64,000 nt of DNA from Paenibacillus glacialis (GTDB lineage: Bacteria; Bacillota; Bacilli; Paenibacillales; Paenibacillaceae). The stretch covers positions 183,715 through 247,714 of the forward strand of contig NZ_LVJH01000029.1 of assembly GCF_001637205.1 (NCBI RefSeq). Direction: 5' to 3'. The notes under the pieces are model-generated. The model saw only the letters and a list, made by a program, of their open reading frames with translations, was not told the origin of the DNA and did no database searches. Made by a program: the position numbers and the translations under genes. Numbering within the stretch: the first letter of the stretch is position 1; each line of letters opens with the position of its first letter. Shown one piece after another: positions 45,803 through 55,707 of this stretch.

Positions 45803-47701
45803 ATGAAGATTGTGAGAGGTTCCAAGGTATTATTCTGCCTGCTGATCTTTAGTCTTTTGGTGAGTAATATGAGTATCTACGTCTCAGCAGAGGAAACCGA
45901 GGGAGTGCAGAAGAGACTAGAAACGGTGATGGATGGTTACATGAATATGAGTATGGAGGATAATCACATTGCTGGAGCTTCCTTAGTTGTCGTCAAGGAT
46001 GGCAAAGTGTTACTCAAAAAAGGGTATGGTTATGCGGATGTGGCGAGTCAGACTCCGTTCGATCCTAATCAGACGTTGTCTCGGATTGGCTCTGTGACCA
46101 AGCTATTTACGGCGACGGCCGCGATGCAACTGGTAGAGAATGGGGAGATAGATCTAGATGCGGATGTCAATACATACCTTAAGAATGTGAAGATCGACAA
46201 CCCTTATGATACTCTCCTCTCAATGAAGCATCTACTGACACAAACCGGTGGCTTCGCGGAGAGCACGGAGGGCATATATAGCGATAAGTTGCTCGAACGG
46301 CCTGTACCCTTGTCGGATACGATCGGTAAGTACATGCCTCCCTTGGTCCGGCGTCCAGGAGAGGTCATACAGTATAGTAATTATGGATACGCGTTAATTG
46401 GATATATCGTGGAGCAGGTCAGTGGTATATCATATGGGCAGTACATTCAAGATCATCTTTTCAAGCCGTTAGGTATGACTGGGGCTAGCTACGACTTGAG
46501 TCCAGAATTATTGTCGGAACTGTCCAAAGGATACGCGTACGATGGAAAGAAATTTATCGAGAAGTCTGCGGGTAGTATACTAGTGTATCCTGCTGGTTCG
46601 ATCGTCGCTACTGCGGAGGATATGTCCAAGTTTCTGCTGATCCATCTACAGAATGGTGCTACAATGGACGGTCGGATCCTGAACGAAAGCACTGCGAAGA
46701 GCATGCGCGAAGTTCATTTTACAGCACATGCTGCTATGCCGGGGTATGGATACGGATTTTATCAAAACTACAAAAATACTGATATTCTAATGCACGACGG
46801 AGATGTCGATTCATATACGAGCCAACTTTCCATCTATCCGAAAGAAAATCTTGGATATTTTCTTACCTACAACACGCTGGATGACGGCGCATTGCGCGAC
46901 GGGGTCGAGGAGGAAATCTACAATTTTTTCGGTGTCGACATGAGTTCTAAGGTCAAACCTGAGGTGACAGAAGCCTTTTCCGATTCTTCTTCTGCCGAAC
47001 CGAAAGCATACGAAGGCAAGTATGTCTTTGCACAGCGGGTTCTTAAAGGTCCGTTGAGATCGAGAGGACTATTCCTGAAGATGGGTATTAGTACAGACAA
47101 AGATGGGAATGTGAAACTTAGCACATTTGATTCGAGTGTTAGCGGAACATATGTGGAATCGGCGGATGGAACGTATGTCAAACCGGGTACCAACCGACGG
47201 ATTGCGCTGAAGGAGGATCCAGAAGGCAATCAATATTTGCTAGTGAACATGAAGACACCGCTACAGACGATGGAGAAATTAAGCTCGAAGGAAGTATTTA
47301 TGGAAAGCATCGTGCGGCCTTATGTGTTCGGGATTGCCTTGATCGGTTGCATAATCGCGTTCTTCCAGTTGTTTCGTAGAAAGAAAAGAAAGAGACTTGA
47401 GGGTGGGGCTCTTCGAGCTCGCCGGTTGTCGCAACTTCTCAGCTTGTTGATTGTACTACTCGGGCTTGTCATGGTCGTAGTCATGTTCACACAAAGCGAT
47501 GATTTCCGTGCTACCATTGTGATCGTAGGGTATCTAATCTCGGGATTGATAGCTCTTGCGTTCATCGGACTCCTACTCACTTTATTGTCCCTCCTGCGTA
47601 ATAAAGACGGAGGTTCCATCTGGAACCTAGCATTCTCAACCATGGTTATGCTGGCGGGTGCGGGTTCCTTGGTTTATGCTGCTTTTTTAGATATGTACTA
47701 A
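45803..47701 (+). CDS. Serine beta-lactamase/PBP4*-fold hydrolase with C-terminal membrane domain
   Basis: A 632-residue exported protein. After a signal peptide (to about residue 29) comes a class C beta-lactamase-like domain with SxxK (SVTK, Ser at about 97), YSN at 191 and a HDG triad (LMHDGD). A beta-rich linker domain follows, and then four C-terminal membrane segments from about residue 505. Such proteins act on D-Ala peptides or cell-surface esters. It lies 112 bp behind the VanRS-like pair and is probably regulated by it. ATG 45803 has GAGGTG upstream. Confidence 0.9.
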   Translation: MKIVRGSKVLFCLLIFSLLVSNMSIYVSAEETEGVQKRLETVMDGYMNMSMEDNHIAGASLVVVKDGKVLLKKGYGYADVASQTPFDPNQTLSRIGSVTKLFTATAAMQLVENGEIDLDADVNTYLKNVKIDNPYDTLLSMKHLLTQTGGFAESTEGIYSDKLLERPVPLSDTIGKYMPPLVRRPGEVIQYSNYGYALIGYIVEQVSGISYGQYIQDHLFKPLGMTGASYDLSPELLSELSKGYAYDGKKFIEKSAGSILVYPAGSIVATAEDMSKFLLIHLQNGATMDGRILNESTAKSMREVHFTAHAAMPGYGYGFYQNYKNTDILMHDGDVDSYTSQLSIYPKENLGYFLTYNTLDDGALRDGVEEEIYNFFGVDMSSKVKPEVTEAFSDSSSAEPKAYEGKYVFAQRVLKGPLRSRGLFLKMGISTDKDGNVKLSTFDSSVSGTYVESADGTYVKPGTNRRIALKEDPEGNQYLLVNMKTPLQTMEKLSSKEVFMESIVRPYVFGIALIGCIIAFFQLFRRKKRKRLEGGALRARRLSQLLSLLIVLLGLVMVVVMFTQSDDFRATIVIVGYLISGLIALAFIGLLLTLLSLLRNKDGGSIWNLAFSTMVMLAGAGSLVYAAFLDMY

Positions 47702-47721
47702 TAACAGTATAGTATTAGAAG

Positions 47722-47750
47722 CAATCCAATGTCGCATAGGCATTGGATTG
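47722..47750 (+). terminator. Rho-independent terminator of the hydrolase gene
   Basis: CAATCCAATG pairs perfectly with CATTGGATTG around a 9-nt loop. The following 47751-47997 stretch holds no gene I can support; it should contain the promoter of the polyketide locus, but no strong box pair was found. Confidence 0.8.
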
Positions 47751-47997
47751 TTGTTATATTTGGAAGAAAAGTATAGAGAGTTGAACAGGATGTTAAACCT
47801 CGTCAAACAAATAACACCATCTCTTAGATGAACGAGTGATCTAAGGTCTAAGAAGATTAAGTCCTCGGTAAGAGTGAAAAGTGAGCAAGAAGATGTAAAG
47901 AAGTAGTTGAGCAATCAGGCATATACAAGCTTTTTAAAGAATACACTTCCATTACGGAATGTTTCGCGTAAACCTTGGACAAGGAGTTGTGAAGCTT

Positions 47998-49152
47998 ATG
48001 ATAGATACGATGTCTCCTAATATTTCTATACTTGGCATAGGAACGGCACTCCCTTCTTACCGGATTGAACAAGATGAGGTGTTAGATAAACTAGAGGAAG
48101 CGTTACAAGATTCCCCAAATGCCGTGCGGTGGGCTAGAAGAATCTTTAAACAATGTGGTGTTGCAACCCGATATACTTGTGAACCTAATCTCATCGCGCA
48201 GGGATCAAGAAGCCGTTATTTACCGTCCGAAGGACTTGATGACATCCCTTCCACTGCAGAACGTATGGGGATATATAAAAGAGAATCCGTTCTTTTAGCG
48301 CTACAAGCAGCGAAAGATGCTTTACTTGATAGCGAGCTAGATGGTTCGCAGATCACACATCTTATAACGGTAAGTTGTACAGGACAATTCTTACCGGGAA
48401 TTGATGCTGTTCTTGTTAAGGAAATGGATCTGTCTCCACGTGTTCAGCGGATTCCATTAACCTTTCAAGGATGTGCTGCTGGATTAAAGGCGATTCAATT
48501 GGCTCGGACGCTAGTGAAGGGACAATCGACTGCACGGATCCTAATTGTCTGCGTGGAATTATGTACACTTCATTTCCAGCCCTCAAGTGATCGAGAGGCT
48601 TTGTTTGGTGCGTCATTCTTTGGGGATGGGGCTTCCGCTTGTGTTATAGGAAACGCGGAGAAGAACAGCAAAGGGCTATTTCAATTAGGTGATGGGCATT
48701 CGGTTCTAATGCCTGATTGTAGTGAGGAAATGATATGGGAAGTAGGCAATTATGGATTCGATCTCTATCTATCAACGAATATTCCCAAATTGTTAGGGTG
48801 TTATCTAACTTCGGAACTGGAAGCACTCTTAGATGGAGAAGAAGCTCCTAGCTTATGGGCGATTCACCCTGGAGGACGAGGCATTGTTGATATTGTTCAA
48901 CAGATGTGCGAATTAAGCGATGATCAGGTTCAGTATAGTCGGAGTATTCTACATGACTATGGTAATTTGTCTTCAGCGACGATTATGTTTGTTCTAAAAG
49001 CGATGCGTGAAGATCTTGTATCTCGTAAAGCTGAATCGTCAAGTGGCGTAGCGATAGCCTTCGGTCCAGGACTTACAGCAGAACTGCTTAAGTTCACATA
49101 TCTTCCATCAGCCATTCTACAAGAGCGGATTATAGATCATGTCCATTCTTAA
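47998..49152 (+). CDS. Type III polyketide synthase (chalcone/stilbene synthase-like, alkylresorcinol/alkylpyrone type)
   Basis: A 384-residue type III PKS that extends an acyl-CoA starter with malonyl-CoA and cyclises the product. The catalytic triad is in place: Cys at about 159 (FQGCAAG), His at about 290 (WAIHPGG) and Asn at about 323 (DYGNLSSAT). The length is normal. It leads an operon with a methyltransferase (14-nt overlap), an FAD oxidoreductase and an MMPL exporter. By family and context the product is probably a long-chain phenolic lipid or pyrone; the chain length cannot be read from sequence. ATG 47998 follows AAGGAG by 11 nt. Confidence 0.93.
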   Translation: MIDTMSPNISILGIGTALPSYRIEQDEVLDKLEEALQDSPNAVRWARRIFKQCGVATRYTCEPNLIAQGSRSRYLPSEGLDDIPSTAERMGIYKRESVLLALQAAKDALLDSELDGSQITHLITVSCTGQFLPGIDAVLVKEMDLSPRVQRIPLTFQGCAAGLKAIQLARTLVKGQSTARILIVCVELCTLHFQPSSDREALFGASFFGDGASACVIGNAEKNSKGLFQLGDGHSVLMPDCSEEMIWEVGNYGFDLYLSTNIPKLLGCYLTSELEALLDGEEAPSLWAIHPGGRGIVDIVQQMCELSDDQVQYSRSILHDYGNLSSATIMFVLKAMREDLVSRKAESSSGVAIAFGPGLTAELLKFTYLPSAILQERIIDHVHS

Positions 49153-49885
49153 GAGGTTACAGAATAGAGCTGAAGAACCTGAAATGATGGATGATTTCAG
49201 TATGGGTGGAGATGAACTACACGAAGCGCTACGTGATCTTCGGCTGTTGAATCGCATTTTTTGTGCTTCGAATCCTACTATTTATGGCGTTGAGCGGATA
49301 TGGATTCTGGCGGGTCGTCCGAAACACGTATCCGTTCTTGATGTGGGCGCGGGTTCAGGAGATGTAAATAGACACATTCTTAGGTGGGCGGATAAGAGAG
49401 GCATTGATGTTACGATCCAATTAGCAGATGTTACCGAGGAGGCATGTGAAGAGGCGCGCCATTTCTTTCATGACGAACCGAGGGTGACAGTAAGATTAGT
49501 AGACGTGAAAGACCTACCGGAAGCATCTGTTGATATCGTCACTGGATCGCAATTTATCCATCATTTTACGGGGAATGAACTTCATACGATCGTAACCCAC
49601 ATGCACAAAGCATCCAAGCTTGGCGTGGTGATTAATGATATTCACCGACAATGGATTCCTTGGATAGTCGTATGGATTGTCAGCCGACTGGTGTCCACGA
49701 ACCGCTATATCAGGCACGATGGCCCTTTGTCTGTAGCCAAAGGGTTTCGTGCTAACGATTGGATTACGTTAAGAGAAGCCATAGGAATTCCTCAACTGAG
49801 CTATTCGTGGCGGCCCTTATTTCGGTATGCTGTTGTCATTCCACAACAAACCTCTCATGGAGAAGATAGGAGAGGGAATGGATGA
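49139..49885 (+). CDS. Class I SAM-dependent methyltransferase
   Basis: A 248-residue methyltransferase. The SAM-binding glycine loop is VLDVGAGSGDVN (about residue 66), with the acidic post-II residue in QLADVT. FRANDWITLREA and the C-terminal YSWRPLFRYAVV are shared with methyltransferases found beside type III PKS and flavoprotein genes. It overlaps the PKS gene by 14 nt and the oxidoreductase by 4 nt. Probable role: methylation of the polyketide ring, as for SrsB in Streptomyces. Confidence 0.88.
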   Translation: MSILKRLQNRAEEPEMMDDFSMGGDELHEALRDLRLLNRIFCASNPTIYGVERIWILAGRPKHVSVLDVGAGSGDVNRHILRWADKRGIDVTIQLADVTEEACEEARHFFHDEPRVTVRLVDVKDLPEASVDIVTGSQFIHHFTGNELHTIVTHMHKASKLGVVINDIHRQWIPWIVVWIVSRLVSTNRYIRHDGPLSVAKGFRANDWITLREAIGIPQLSYSWRPLFRYAVVIPQQTSHGEDRRGNG

Positions 49886-51030
49886 ATCAAATATTGGATG
49901 CGGTTGTCATTGGCGGTGGAATCGCAGGATGTAGTCTTACGAAGCAATTAGCAGATATGGGATGGAGCACGCTCTTGTTAGATCGGCAGGTATTCCCTCG
50001 ACATAAAACATGTGGTGAATTTCTATCTCCAGAATCCCAAGAGATGCTAAGTAAGCTTGGGCTTGATACTGTTATGGCATCATTAGAGCCACAGTTGATA
50101 GCGAAAGCGAGATTGGTATTTGAACATGGAGGTTCAGTAGAAGTTCCATTACCAGGTTCAGCATGGGGAATAAGTCGCTATAAGCTTGACGTAGCTCTGC
50201 ACGAAGCGATTGTTCAAGCAGGAGCAATCGTACGAACGGGCATGACAGTAATCTCGATTAATCTACATGAGGAAGGTTACGAAGTGAAGGTCAAGCAACG
50301 GGGTGAAGTTGAGGTGATTCAAGCTCGTACGGTGTATGCTGCTTGGGGATCTCATCGTCATGCTAATATGTTCGATGAACCGTATACCTTAGATTCGAGT
50401 AATCGTTCCTATGTCGGGATTAAATCTCATTATTCAGGAATGGATCCTGAACTCGTTACGGAGCTGTATTTCGTAAAGGGTGGATATATCGGGATTTCTC
50501 CTGTTGAGAATGGTTATTCGAATGTGGCTGCACTGTTGGACAAGGAAGTAGTCAAGGGTACGGGAACTACCGTTCATGCTATCCTTGAAGCAGCTTCAAG
50601 AGGAAACCCTCGATTGGTGGAGAGAATGAAACATGGTGTTCCCATTGAGGGTACACAAGTGTCTATTGCCCCCGTACATTTATCTCTTCAACCGCTCGCA
50701 TGGCACATCATTCCACATCTTGGGGATGCAGCAGTGGTGATTCCACCACTATGTGGAGATGGGATGTCTATTGCGCTGCGTTCATCATTTCTATGTAGCG
50801 CCCTTGCCGATCGTTATCTTCGGGGAGAGATATCCCTGTCTATCTGGCAAGAAGAGTACACACAAGCGATTCAGAGAGAATTCGGTGGTCTTATCAGGCG
50901 AGGAAGACTTGCACACACCCTGTGTTCGATGCCCCGTGTTACGCGATGGCTCCCAAGTGCTATAAGACGTTATCCTCCACTTGGAAAGTACCTCGTCAAG
51001 GCCACACGATTGAAATCATTTCGTGGTTAG
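49882..51030 (+). CDS. FAD-dependent oxidoreductase (geranylgeranyl reductase/aromatic hydroxylase family)
   Basis: A 382-residue flavoprotein of the PHBH-like fold. The N-terminal Rossmann motif is VIGGGIAGCSLT, followed by FPRHKTCGEFLSPE, a hallmark of the geranylgeranyl-reductase-like subgroup, and the second FAD motif LGDAAVVIPPLCGDGMS near residue 280. In the srs-like arrangement the flavoprotein hydroxylates the phenolic ring. It overlaps the methyltransferase stop by 4 nt and is followed after 26 nt by the exporter gene. Confidence 0.9.
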   Translation: MNQILDAVVIGGGIAGCSLTKQLADMGWSTLLLDRQVFPRHKTCGEFLSPESQEMLSKLGLDTVMASLEPQLIAKARLVFEHGGSVEVPLPGSAWGISRYKLDVALHEAIVQAGAIVRTGMTVISINLHEEGYEVKVKQRGEVEVIQARTVYAAWGSHRHANMFDEPYTLDSSNRSYVGIKSHYSGMDPELVTELYFVKGGYIGISPVENGYSNVAALLDKEVVKGTGTTVHAILEAASRGNPRLVERMKHGVPIEGTQVSIAPVHLSLQPLAWHIIPHLGDAAVVIPPLCGDGMSIALRSSFLCSALADRYLRGEISLSIWQEEYTQAIQREFGGLIRRGRLAHTLCSMPRVTRWLPSAIRRYPPLGKYLVKATRLKSFRG

Positions 51031-51056
51031 TCATTATTTTTTAGGAGAGCTGGGTC

Positions 51057-53219
51057 ATGGGATATCGGATGCTTGCTAAACTATCATTTCGGTTCCCGAC
51101 ATGGATCATTGTGTTGTGGACAGCCTTTTTTGTCATCTTTGGTACGAATGCGACGAAGCTACCAGAGGTACTCAAGGACCACGGGTTAGTGTCTGTGGGG
51201 AGTTTTACAACGGTTCAGCAAATACTATCTTCAGATTTCGGAATTCCGGAAGATCCCATTATGCTTGTTTTTGAAAAAGAGTCAGCAGTAACAATACCAC
51301 AGTTTCAACGATATATTGAGAACGTCCTAACGAGAATGCAATCCATTGAGGGTCTATCTTCTCAAGTATCTCCGTTTGATAGGGAAGGGATGTTGCAAGG
51401 GAACGTTGCCTATGCACTTCTTGGATTTCGTCAGCAAGCTTACCAGATCGGACCTGTATTGGAGCAGATTAGACAACAGCTTCCTACATCTTCACATATT
51501 ACGGTGGGTGTGACAGGGAAATCCGTTATTCAATATGATGTGAATCAAGCGAGTCGGGAAGGATTGAAGACAGCAGAGCTGATCGGCTTGCCAATCGCAT
51601 TTGTGACATTGTTATTTGCGTTCAGAGGTGTTGTCTTTGCATTACTTCCGCTGATCATAGGGATGATTGGCGTAACAGGGACGCTAGGTATCATGACTTT
51701 AGTGGGTACGATGATCGAACTCTCCAATTTCGTATTAAGTGTGATCCCTATGGTAGGATTGGCACTTAGTATTGATTTTTCACTTATGATTATCAGTCGC
51801 TTTCAGGAGGAATTCCCCAATCGCAGTGTAGAACAGTCGGTAATAACGTCGATGCGTACAGCGGGACGAGCTGTGATATACTCGGCGGCTTGTGTCCTTC
51901 TGGGCTTATTGGCGATTCAATTTATTCATTTGCCTATCTTCACAACCGTTGCCTTGGGCGCGATGGTTGTGCTAATCGTATCCCTTCTACTAAATTTGAC
52001 GTTACTTCCTGCTCTACTGAGCATATTAGGTCCCTTTATAGTAACTAAAAGGCAGGAGCCTAAGAAGATCTTAACCCCAGGATTCTGGGATCGTTGGTCA
52101 CTCACAATAATGAGAAAGCCTATCGTATCCATACTCGTTGCAATCATTGTGTTACTTAGTTGTCTCTTTCCATTACGTCATATGATGATTAGCATACCAG
52201 ATGCCACTTCACTTCCTAAAGGATACGAGTCACGTACAGCCGCGGAAGTTTACAAAGATCACTTTACTTCGACTTCTAGCTCAGAGGTTGTTGTGATCTT
52301 GGAAGGACAGAATTCCACATTTGTAACAGAAGATTGGATAAAGGCATATCAATGGGTGAAGCGATTCAAACAAGATCCTGGCGTGGTCCAGATTGAATCT
52401 GTGTTTGATCACTTGCCTTTTTTACCGGAAGAACAGTTACTTCGAATGCTTCAGAATCCTATCTTTATGACAAAGGTAGAACCAGCGTCACAATCCATAC
52501 TTTGGGATAATAAAATGCTCATTCGGCTGACGATACAAGGTACCCCCGGTTCCAAGATAGCTTCGGATTGGTTGCGAAATATAGAAGTAGAGGGTGCTGC
52601 TGCAGAACTCCCATTGATTGTTGGAGGAGAGGCAAAGTATCAGCAGGAGATATTCGATGAAATTTCGAGTCATCTCGTGTCTATTCTATTATTTATTGGA
52701 ATAACAAACTTCATCGTTCTATGCATCGCATTCCGATCTATTCTTATTCCACTTAAAGCGATTGTGATGAATCTATTAAGTCTCGGAGCTTCGTTCGGTA
52801 TTCTGGTCTTTATATTTGAAAAAGGGAGACTTGGATTAGAACCTAATCCAATAGCGGTGATGATTCCGATCTTTGTATTTGGTCTCGTATTTGGAATCAG
52901 TATGGATTATGGTGTGTTCCTGTTATCTCGAATGTCTGAAGTATACGAACGAACGGGAGACCACGTTGTAGCTGTCACGTCCGGATTATCTTCAACGGGT
53001 CGGATCATCACCTCAGCGGCTGCTATCATGATCGCTGTCACTTTACCATTCGCCTTCGCAGATGTCGTAGGAGTGAAGCAACTTGGAATCGGTATTGCGG
53101 CAGCCATATTCATAGATGCCACAATCATTCGACTGATCCTCGTTCCTTCATTAATGGCACTGCTCGGACGATTGAATTGGTGGATGCCTTTTCAAAGAAA
53201 ACACAAACCTTACAAATAG
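51057..53219 (+). CDS. MMPL/RND family transporter
   Basis: A 720-residue RND-superfamily protein with twelve hydrophobic segments as two repeats (one helix, a large outer loop, five helices). The conserved MMPL sites IPMVGLALSIDFSLMIISRF and VFGLVFGISMDYGVFLLSRM carry the Asp/Tyr residues of the proton path. In actinobacteria, MmpL proteins export lipids. As the last gene of the PKS operon it is the likely exporter of the locus product. GGAGAG lies upstream of the start. Confidence 0.92.
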   Translation: MGYRMLAKLSFRFPTWIIVLWTAFFVIFGTNATKLPEVLKDHGLVSVGSFTTVQQILSSDFGIPEDPIMLVFEKESAVTIPQFQRYIENVLTRMQSIEGLSSQVSPFDREGMLQGNVAYALLGFRQQAYQIGPVLEQIRQQLPTSSHITVGVTGKSVIQYDVNQASREGLKTAELIGLPIAFVTLLFAFRGVVFALLPLIIGMIGVTGTLGIMTLVGTMIELSNFVLSVIPMVGLALSIDFSLMIISRFQEEFPNRSVEQSVITSMRTAGRAVIYSAACVLLGLLAIQFIHLPIFTTVALGAMVVLIVSLLLNLTLLPALLSILGPFIVTKRQEPKKILTPGFWDRWSLTIMRKPIVSILVAIIVLLSCLFPLRHMMISIPDATSLPKGYESRTAAEVYKDHFTSTSSSEVVVILEGQNSTFVTEDWIKAYQWVKRFKQDPGVVQIESVFDHLPFLPEEQLLRMLQNPIFMTKVEPASQSILWDNKMLIRLTIQGTPGSKIASDWLRNIEVEGAAAELPLIVGGEAKYQQEIFDEISSHLVSILLFIGITNFIVLCIAFRSILIPLKAIVMNLLSLGASFGILVFIFEKGRLGLEPNPIAVMIPIFVFGLVFGISMDYGVFLLSRMSEVYERTGDHVVAVTSGLSSTGRIITSAAAIMIAVTLPFAFADVVGVKQLGIGIAAAIFIDATIIRLILVPSLMALLGRLNWWMPFQRKHKPYK

Positions 53220-53259
53220 GGGGTTGTGAATGTGTATGGGTCAACGTGGATAGTTAGCA

Positions 53260-53927
53260 TTAGTTCAATAAGTTCTTTACGGCGTGTATGACCACATCAG
53301 GTCTGTGTATTTGAATGGAATGCCAGCTGTCATCTACGATAATTTGTGTAGTCAATGGGGTAAGATGTCACAAATCCTCTTGTCCTTTTTTCCAATTATC
53401 ATGTTGTCTCCCAGCACTTAATACAATGACAAGTAATTGTGGTGCTCCTGTAATTGGATGCTACTATCTCCTGTATTTAGTAATTCCGAATATGCGGATT
53501 TATAAGCACTTGATCGATAACCCAATGCACGAGCTTTCTTCAGTATCTCAGGAGGTAGTCGCTTGGAGCCAATATGCATTCTCATCAGACGAGGTATAGC
53601 TGTGGAATCCACCAATACCAATCCCATGACTTCATCCGGGTACGTGGCGGCAAATAATCTCATGATCATTCCACCGTAGGAGTGTCCAACAAGCAAGAAT
53701 GGTGGCTTCCGGTCAAGCGTAGTTAATAACAAATGAAGATCATCTACATATTGTTGGTAGGTGGGTTCTGAAAGAGATGGCGTACTCCAGCCAAATCCCG
53801 CACGGTCATAAGTGATAACAGTCGCCATTTCAGATAGTTCGGGTTGAACATGACACCAATCTAGTGAACAACCACCCATTCCTGACTCCAATATAATGGT
53901 CGGGGAGCCTTCCCCTAATAAGTTCAC
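53260..53927 (-). pseudogene. Alpha/beta hydrolase, frameshifted and N-terminally truncated
   Basis: The longest open part (53418-53927) encodes the hydrolase core: ESGMGGCSLDW, TYDRAGFGWS and the nucleophile elbow GHSYGG. The frame then breaks. The next frame gives GAPQLLVIVLSAGRQHDNW, and a third frame gives QIIVDDSWHSIQIHRPDVV with the catalytic His, ending at 53260. The N-terminus has no proper start (GTG 53927 with no ribosome site, frame open a little further). At least two frameshifts show it is decayed. Confidence 0.85.
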
Positions 53928-54109
53928 ATAGGTAGAAATCAGATGATTAAAAGAGAAACTTTTTCAAGTGATTTTCCTATTTTTAATATCGAGTAAGAGG
54001 ATTTAAACAATCGCATGAATATGTTAAACTGAATGATAGTGATTACAAAGATGAATCGATGATTGCATCACGATTATAATAATACATACATTGAAAGGTG
54101 TTGGAGAGA

Positions 54110-54604
54110 ATGGATAACAGTACGAATGTATCACGATTCAAAGAAGTCATGGGGAATTACCCTACTGGAGTGACCGTCGTAACAACCGTTGATGAACAAG
54201 GCGTTCCGCTAGGACTTACCGTTAATTCATTTGCTTCTGTATCTTTAGATCCTTTACTTATCTTATGGTCCATTGACAAGAGAGTTTCGACGTATCAGAC
54301 GTTTATAAATACGGAGAAATTCGCTGTACATGTACTATCTGCCGACCAAGGTGACCTATGTTCGTTATTTGCAAGTAAAGATACTGACCGATTCGGAAAT
54401 TGCGAATGGAAGTTATCCGAGCAGAATCTTCCGATTATTGCAGGTGCTTCTGGTGTGATGCAATGTAAGACGTTCAAAACCATTGAAGCGGGTGACCATA
54501 CGATTTTGATAGGTGAAGTCACAGCGATTGAAAGTGAAAACAAAGAACCACTTTTATATCACAAACGTAAATTTGGGAAAATTCCTGACGAGTTCTATAT
54601 TTAA
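54110..54604 (+). CDS. Flavin reductase family protein (FMN-binding split barrel)
   Basis: A 164-residue flavin reductase-like protein. GNYPTGVTVVTT, GLTVNSFASVSLDPLLILWSI and GDHTILIGEV are the family's flavin-contact and core motifs. It supplies reduced flavin to a monooxygenase or acts alone; no partner oxygenase is adjacent. ATG 54110 has AAAGGTG 9 nt upstream. It is monocistronic, with a short terminator. Confidence 0.9.
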   Translation: MDNSTNVSRFKEVMGNYPTGVTVVTTVDEQGVPLGLTVNSFASVSLDPLLILWSIDKRVSTYQTFINTEKFAVHVLSADQGDLCSLFASKDTDRFGNCEWKLSEQNLPIIAGASGVMQCKTFKTIEAGDHTILIGEVTAIESENKEPLLYHKRKFGKIPDEFYI

Positions 54605-54632
54605 TCTATAAAGAGCATGAAATGGTGACCTT

Positions 54633-54652
54633 CCTCCTACTGCGGTAGGAGG
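54633..54652 (+). terminator. Rho-independent terminator of the flavin reductase gene
   Basis: CCTCCTA pairs with TAGGAGG around CTGCGG and is followed by TTTCTTTCT. Confidence 0.75.
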
Positions 54653-54701
54653 TTTCTTTCTATCAATTAGAGTGTCATGAAGTGACTTGAAAGGAGACCA
54701 T

Positions 54702-55451
54702 ATGCCGTTCTTGAAGAGAATTGATCTAGATTGGGATAACGTGCCACCCGCGGATGAACATCAATTTCCATTTCAAATGCCTGTGTTACGTAGCTTAAGT
54801 AGGTTACAGTTAGAGAGTAACGTAACTTTCGTTACGGGAGAGAATGGTTCAGGTAAATCCACGTTACTGGAATCCATTGGACTTAAGTGTGGGTTTAGTA
54901 TATTGGGTGGCAAAGATCTCGTTATTCAGAAGAAGAAGGATAATGTATCGCTCGCCTCTATCATGAAGTTAAGCTGGATGCCCAAAGTCAACAGTGGGTT
55001 ATATTTCCGTGCTGAAACATTTGATGCTTTTGCTAACTATATCGATGAGTTAGCGGAAGACCCTTTTGTAGGGAGGTCAGCGTATCGTCCATATGGTGGG
55101 AAGTCTTTAAACGAACGTTCTCACGGACAAGCCTTTTTGACCTTTTTCAACAATCGATTAGATAAGAAGGGGCTGTACTTGCTAGATGAACCAGAGTCGG
55201 CTTTATCCCCGCAGAGTCAGTTATCTTTTTTGAGGCTGATTTGGGAGTTGGAACACAGTGGACAGGCTCAATTCATTATCGCGACACATTCTCCGATACT
55301 TATGGCATACCCTCATGCTCAAATATTACATTTCTCAGAGTCATCCATAGAACCGATACAATATGAAGAGACAGAACATTATAGCTTGACTCGAGATTTC
55401 TTGAATCATCGTGATCGGTATTTCGACATGTTGTTCTTAGATGATGAGTGA
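54702..55451 (+). CDS. AAA family ATPase (ABC-type, OLD/RecF-like small ATPase)
   Basis: A 249-residue soluble ATPase. Walker A is GENGSGKST (about residue 45), the ABC-like signature is in SLNERSHGQ, Walker B is LYLLDEPESALSP, and the switch is IATHSP. It has no membrane partner gene, so it is not a classical transporter subunit. Similar stand-alone ATPases are widespread and of unknown role. AAGGAGA precedes the ATG. Confidence 0.88.
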   Translation: MPFLKRIDLDWDNVPPADEHQFPFQMPVLRSLSRLQLESNVTFVTGENGSGKSTLLESIGLKCGFSILGGKDLVIQKKKDNVSLASIMKLSWMPKVNSGLYFRAETFDAFANYIDELAEDPFVGRSAYRPYGGKSLNERSHGQAFLTFFNNRLDKKGLYLLDEPESALSPQSQLSFLRLIWELEHSGQAQFIIATHSPILMAYPHAQILHFSESSIEPIQYEETEHYSLTRDFLNHRDRYFDMLFLDDE

Positions 55452-55610
55452 GAATTCTCTTGAATCAAACGATGATTGAAGTGTAGCCAACTCAAGTTGA
55501 ATCTCTATAAAAGGAAGTATTGATTCTTAATTAAGGATTCATCGCGGACAACCGGAAACTTGAAGTTACTTCGAGTTATTTACTTGAGGTTAAGGTAAGG
55601 GGTGGTGAAG

Positions 55611-55647
55611 ATGAATCGGGGTGAACCGTACCACAAGTAACGGCGAA
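55611..55647 (+). repeat. Degenerate hairpin repeat element, copy 1
   Basis: Contains GTGAACCGTACCACAAGTAA and aligns with three other copies at 58749, 59284 and 59952. This copy has the most eroded left arm. It lies in the 55452-55806 gap, which otherwise holds only the minus-strand terminator. Confidence 0.45.
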
Positions 55648-55707
55648 ATTTTGGACTAGAAGAATGTCGGGTCGTGGGATGAAGCTAAACAGGATAGAGC
55701 GGGGGAG

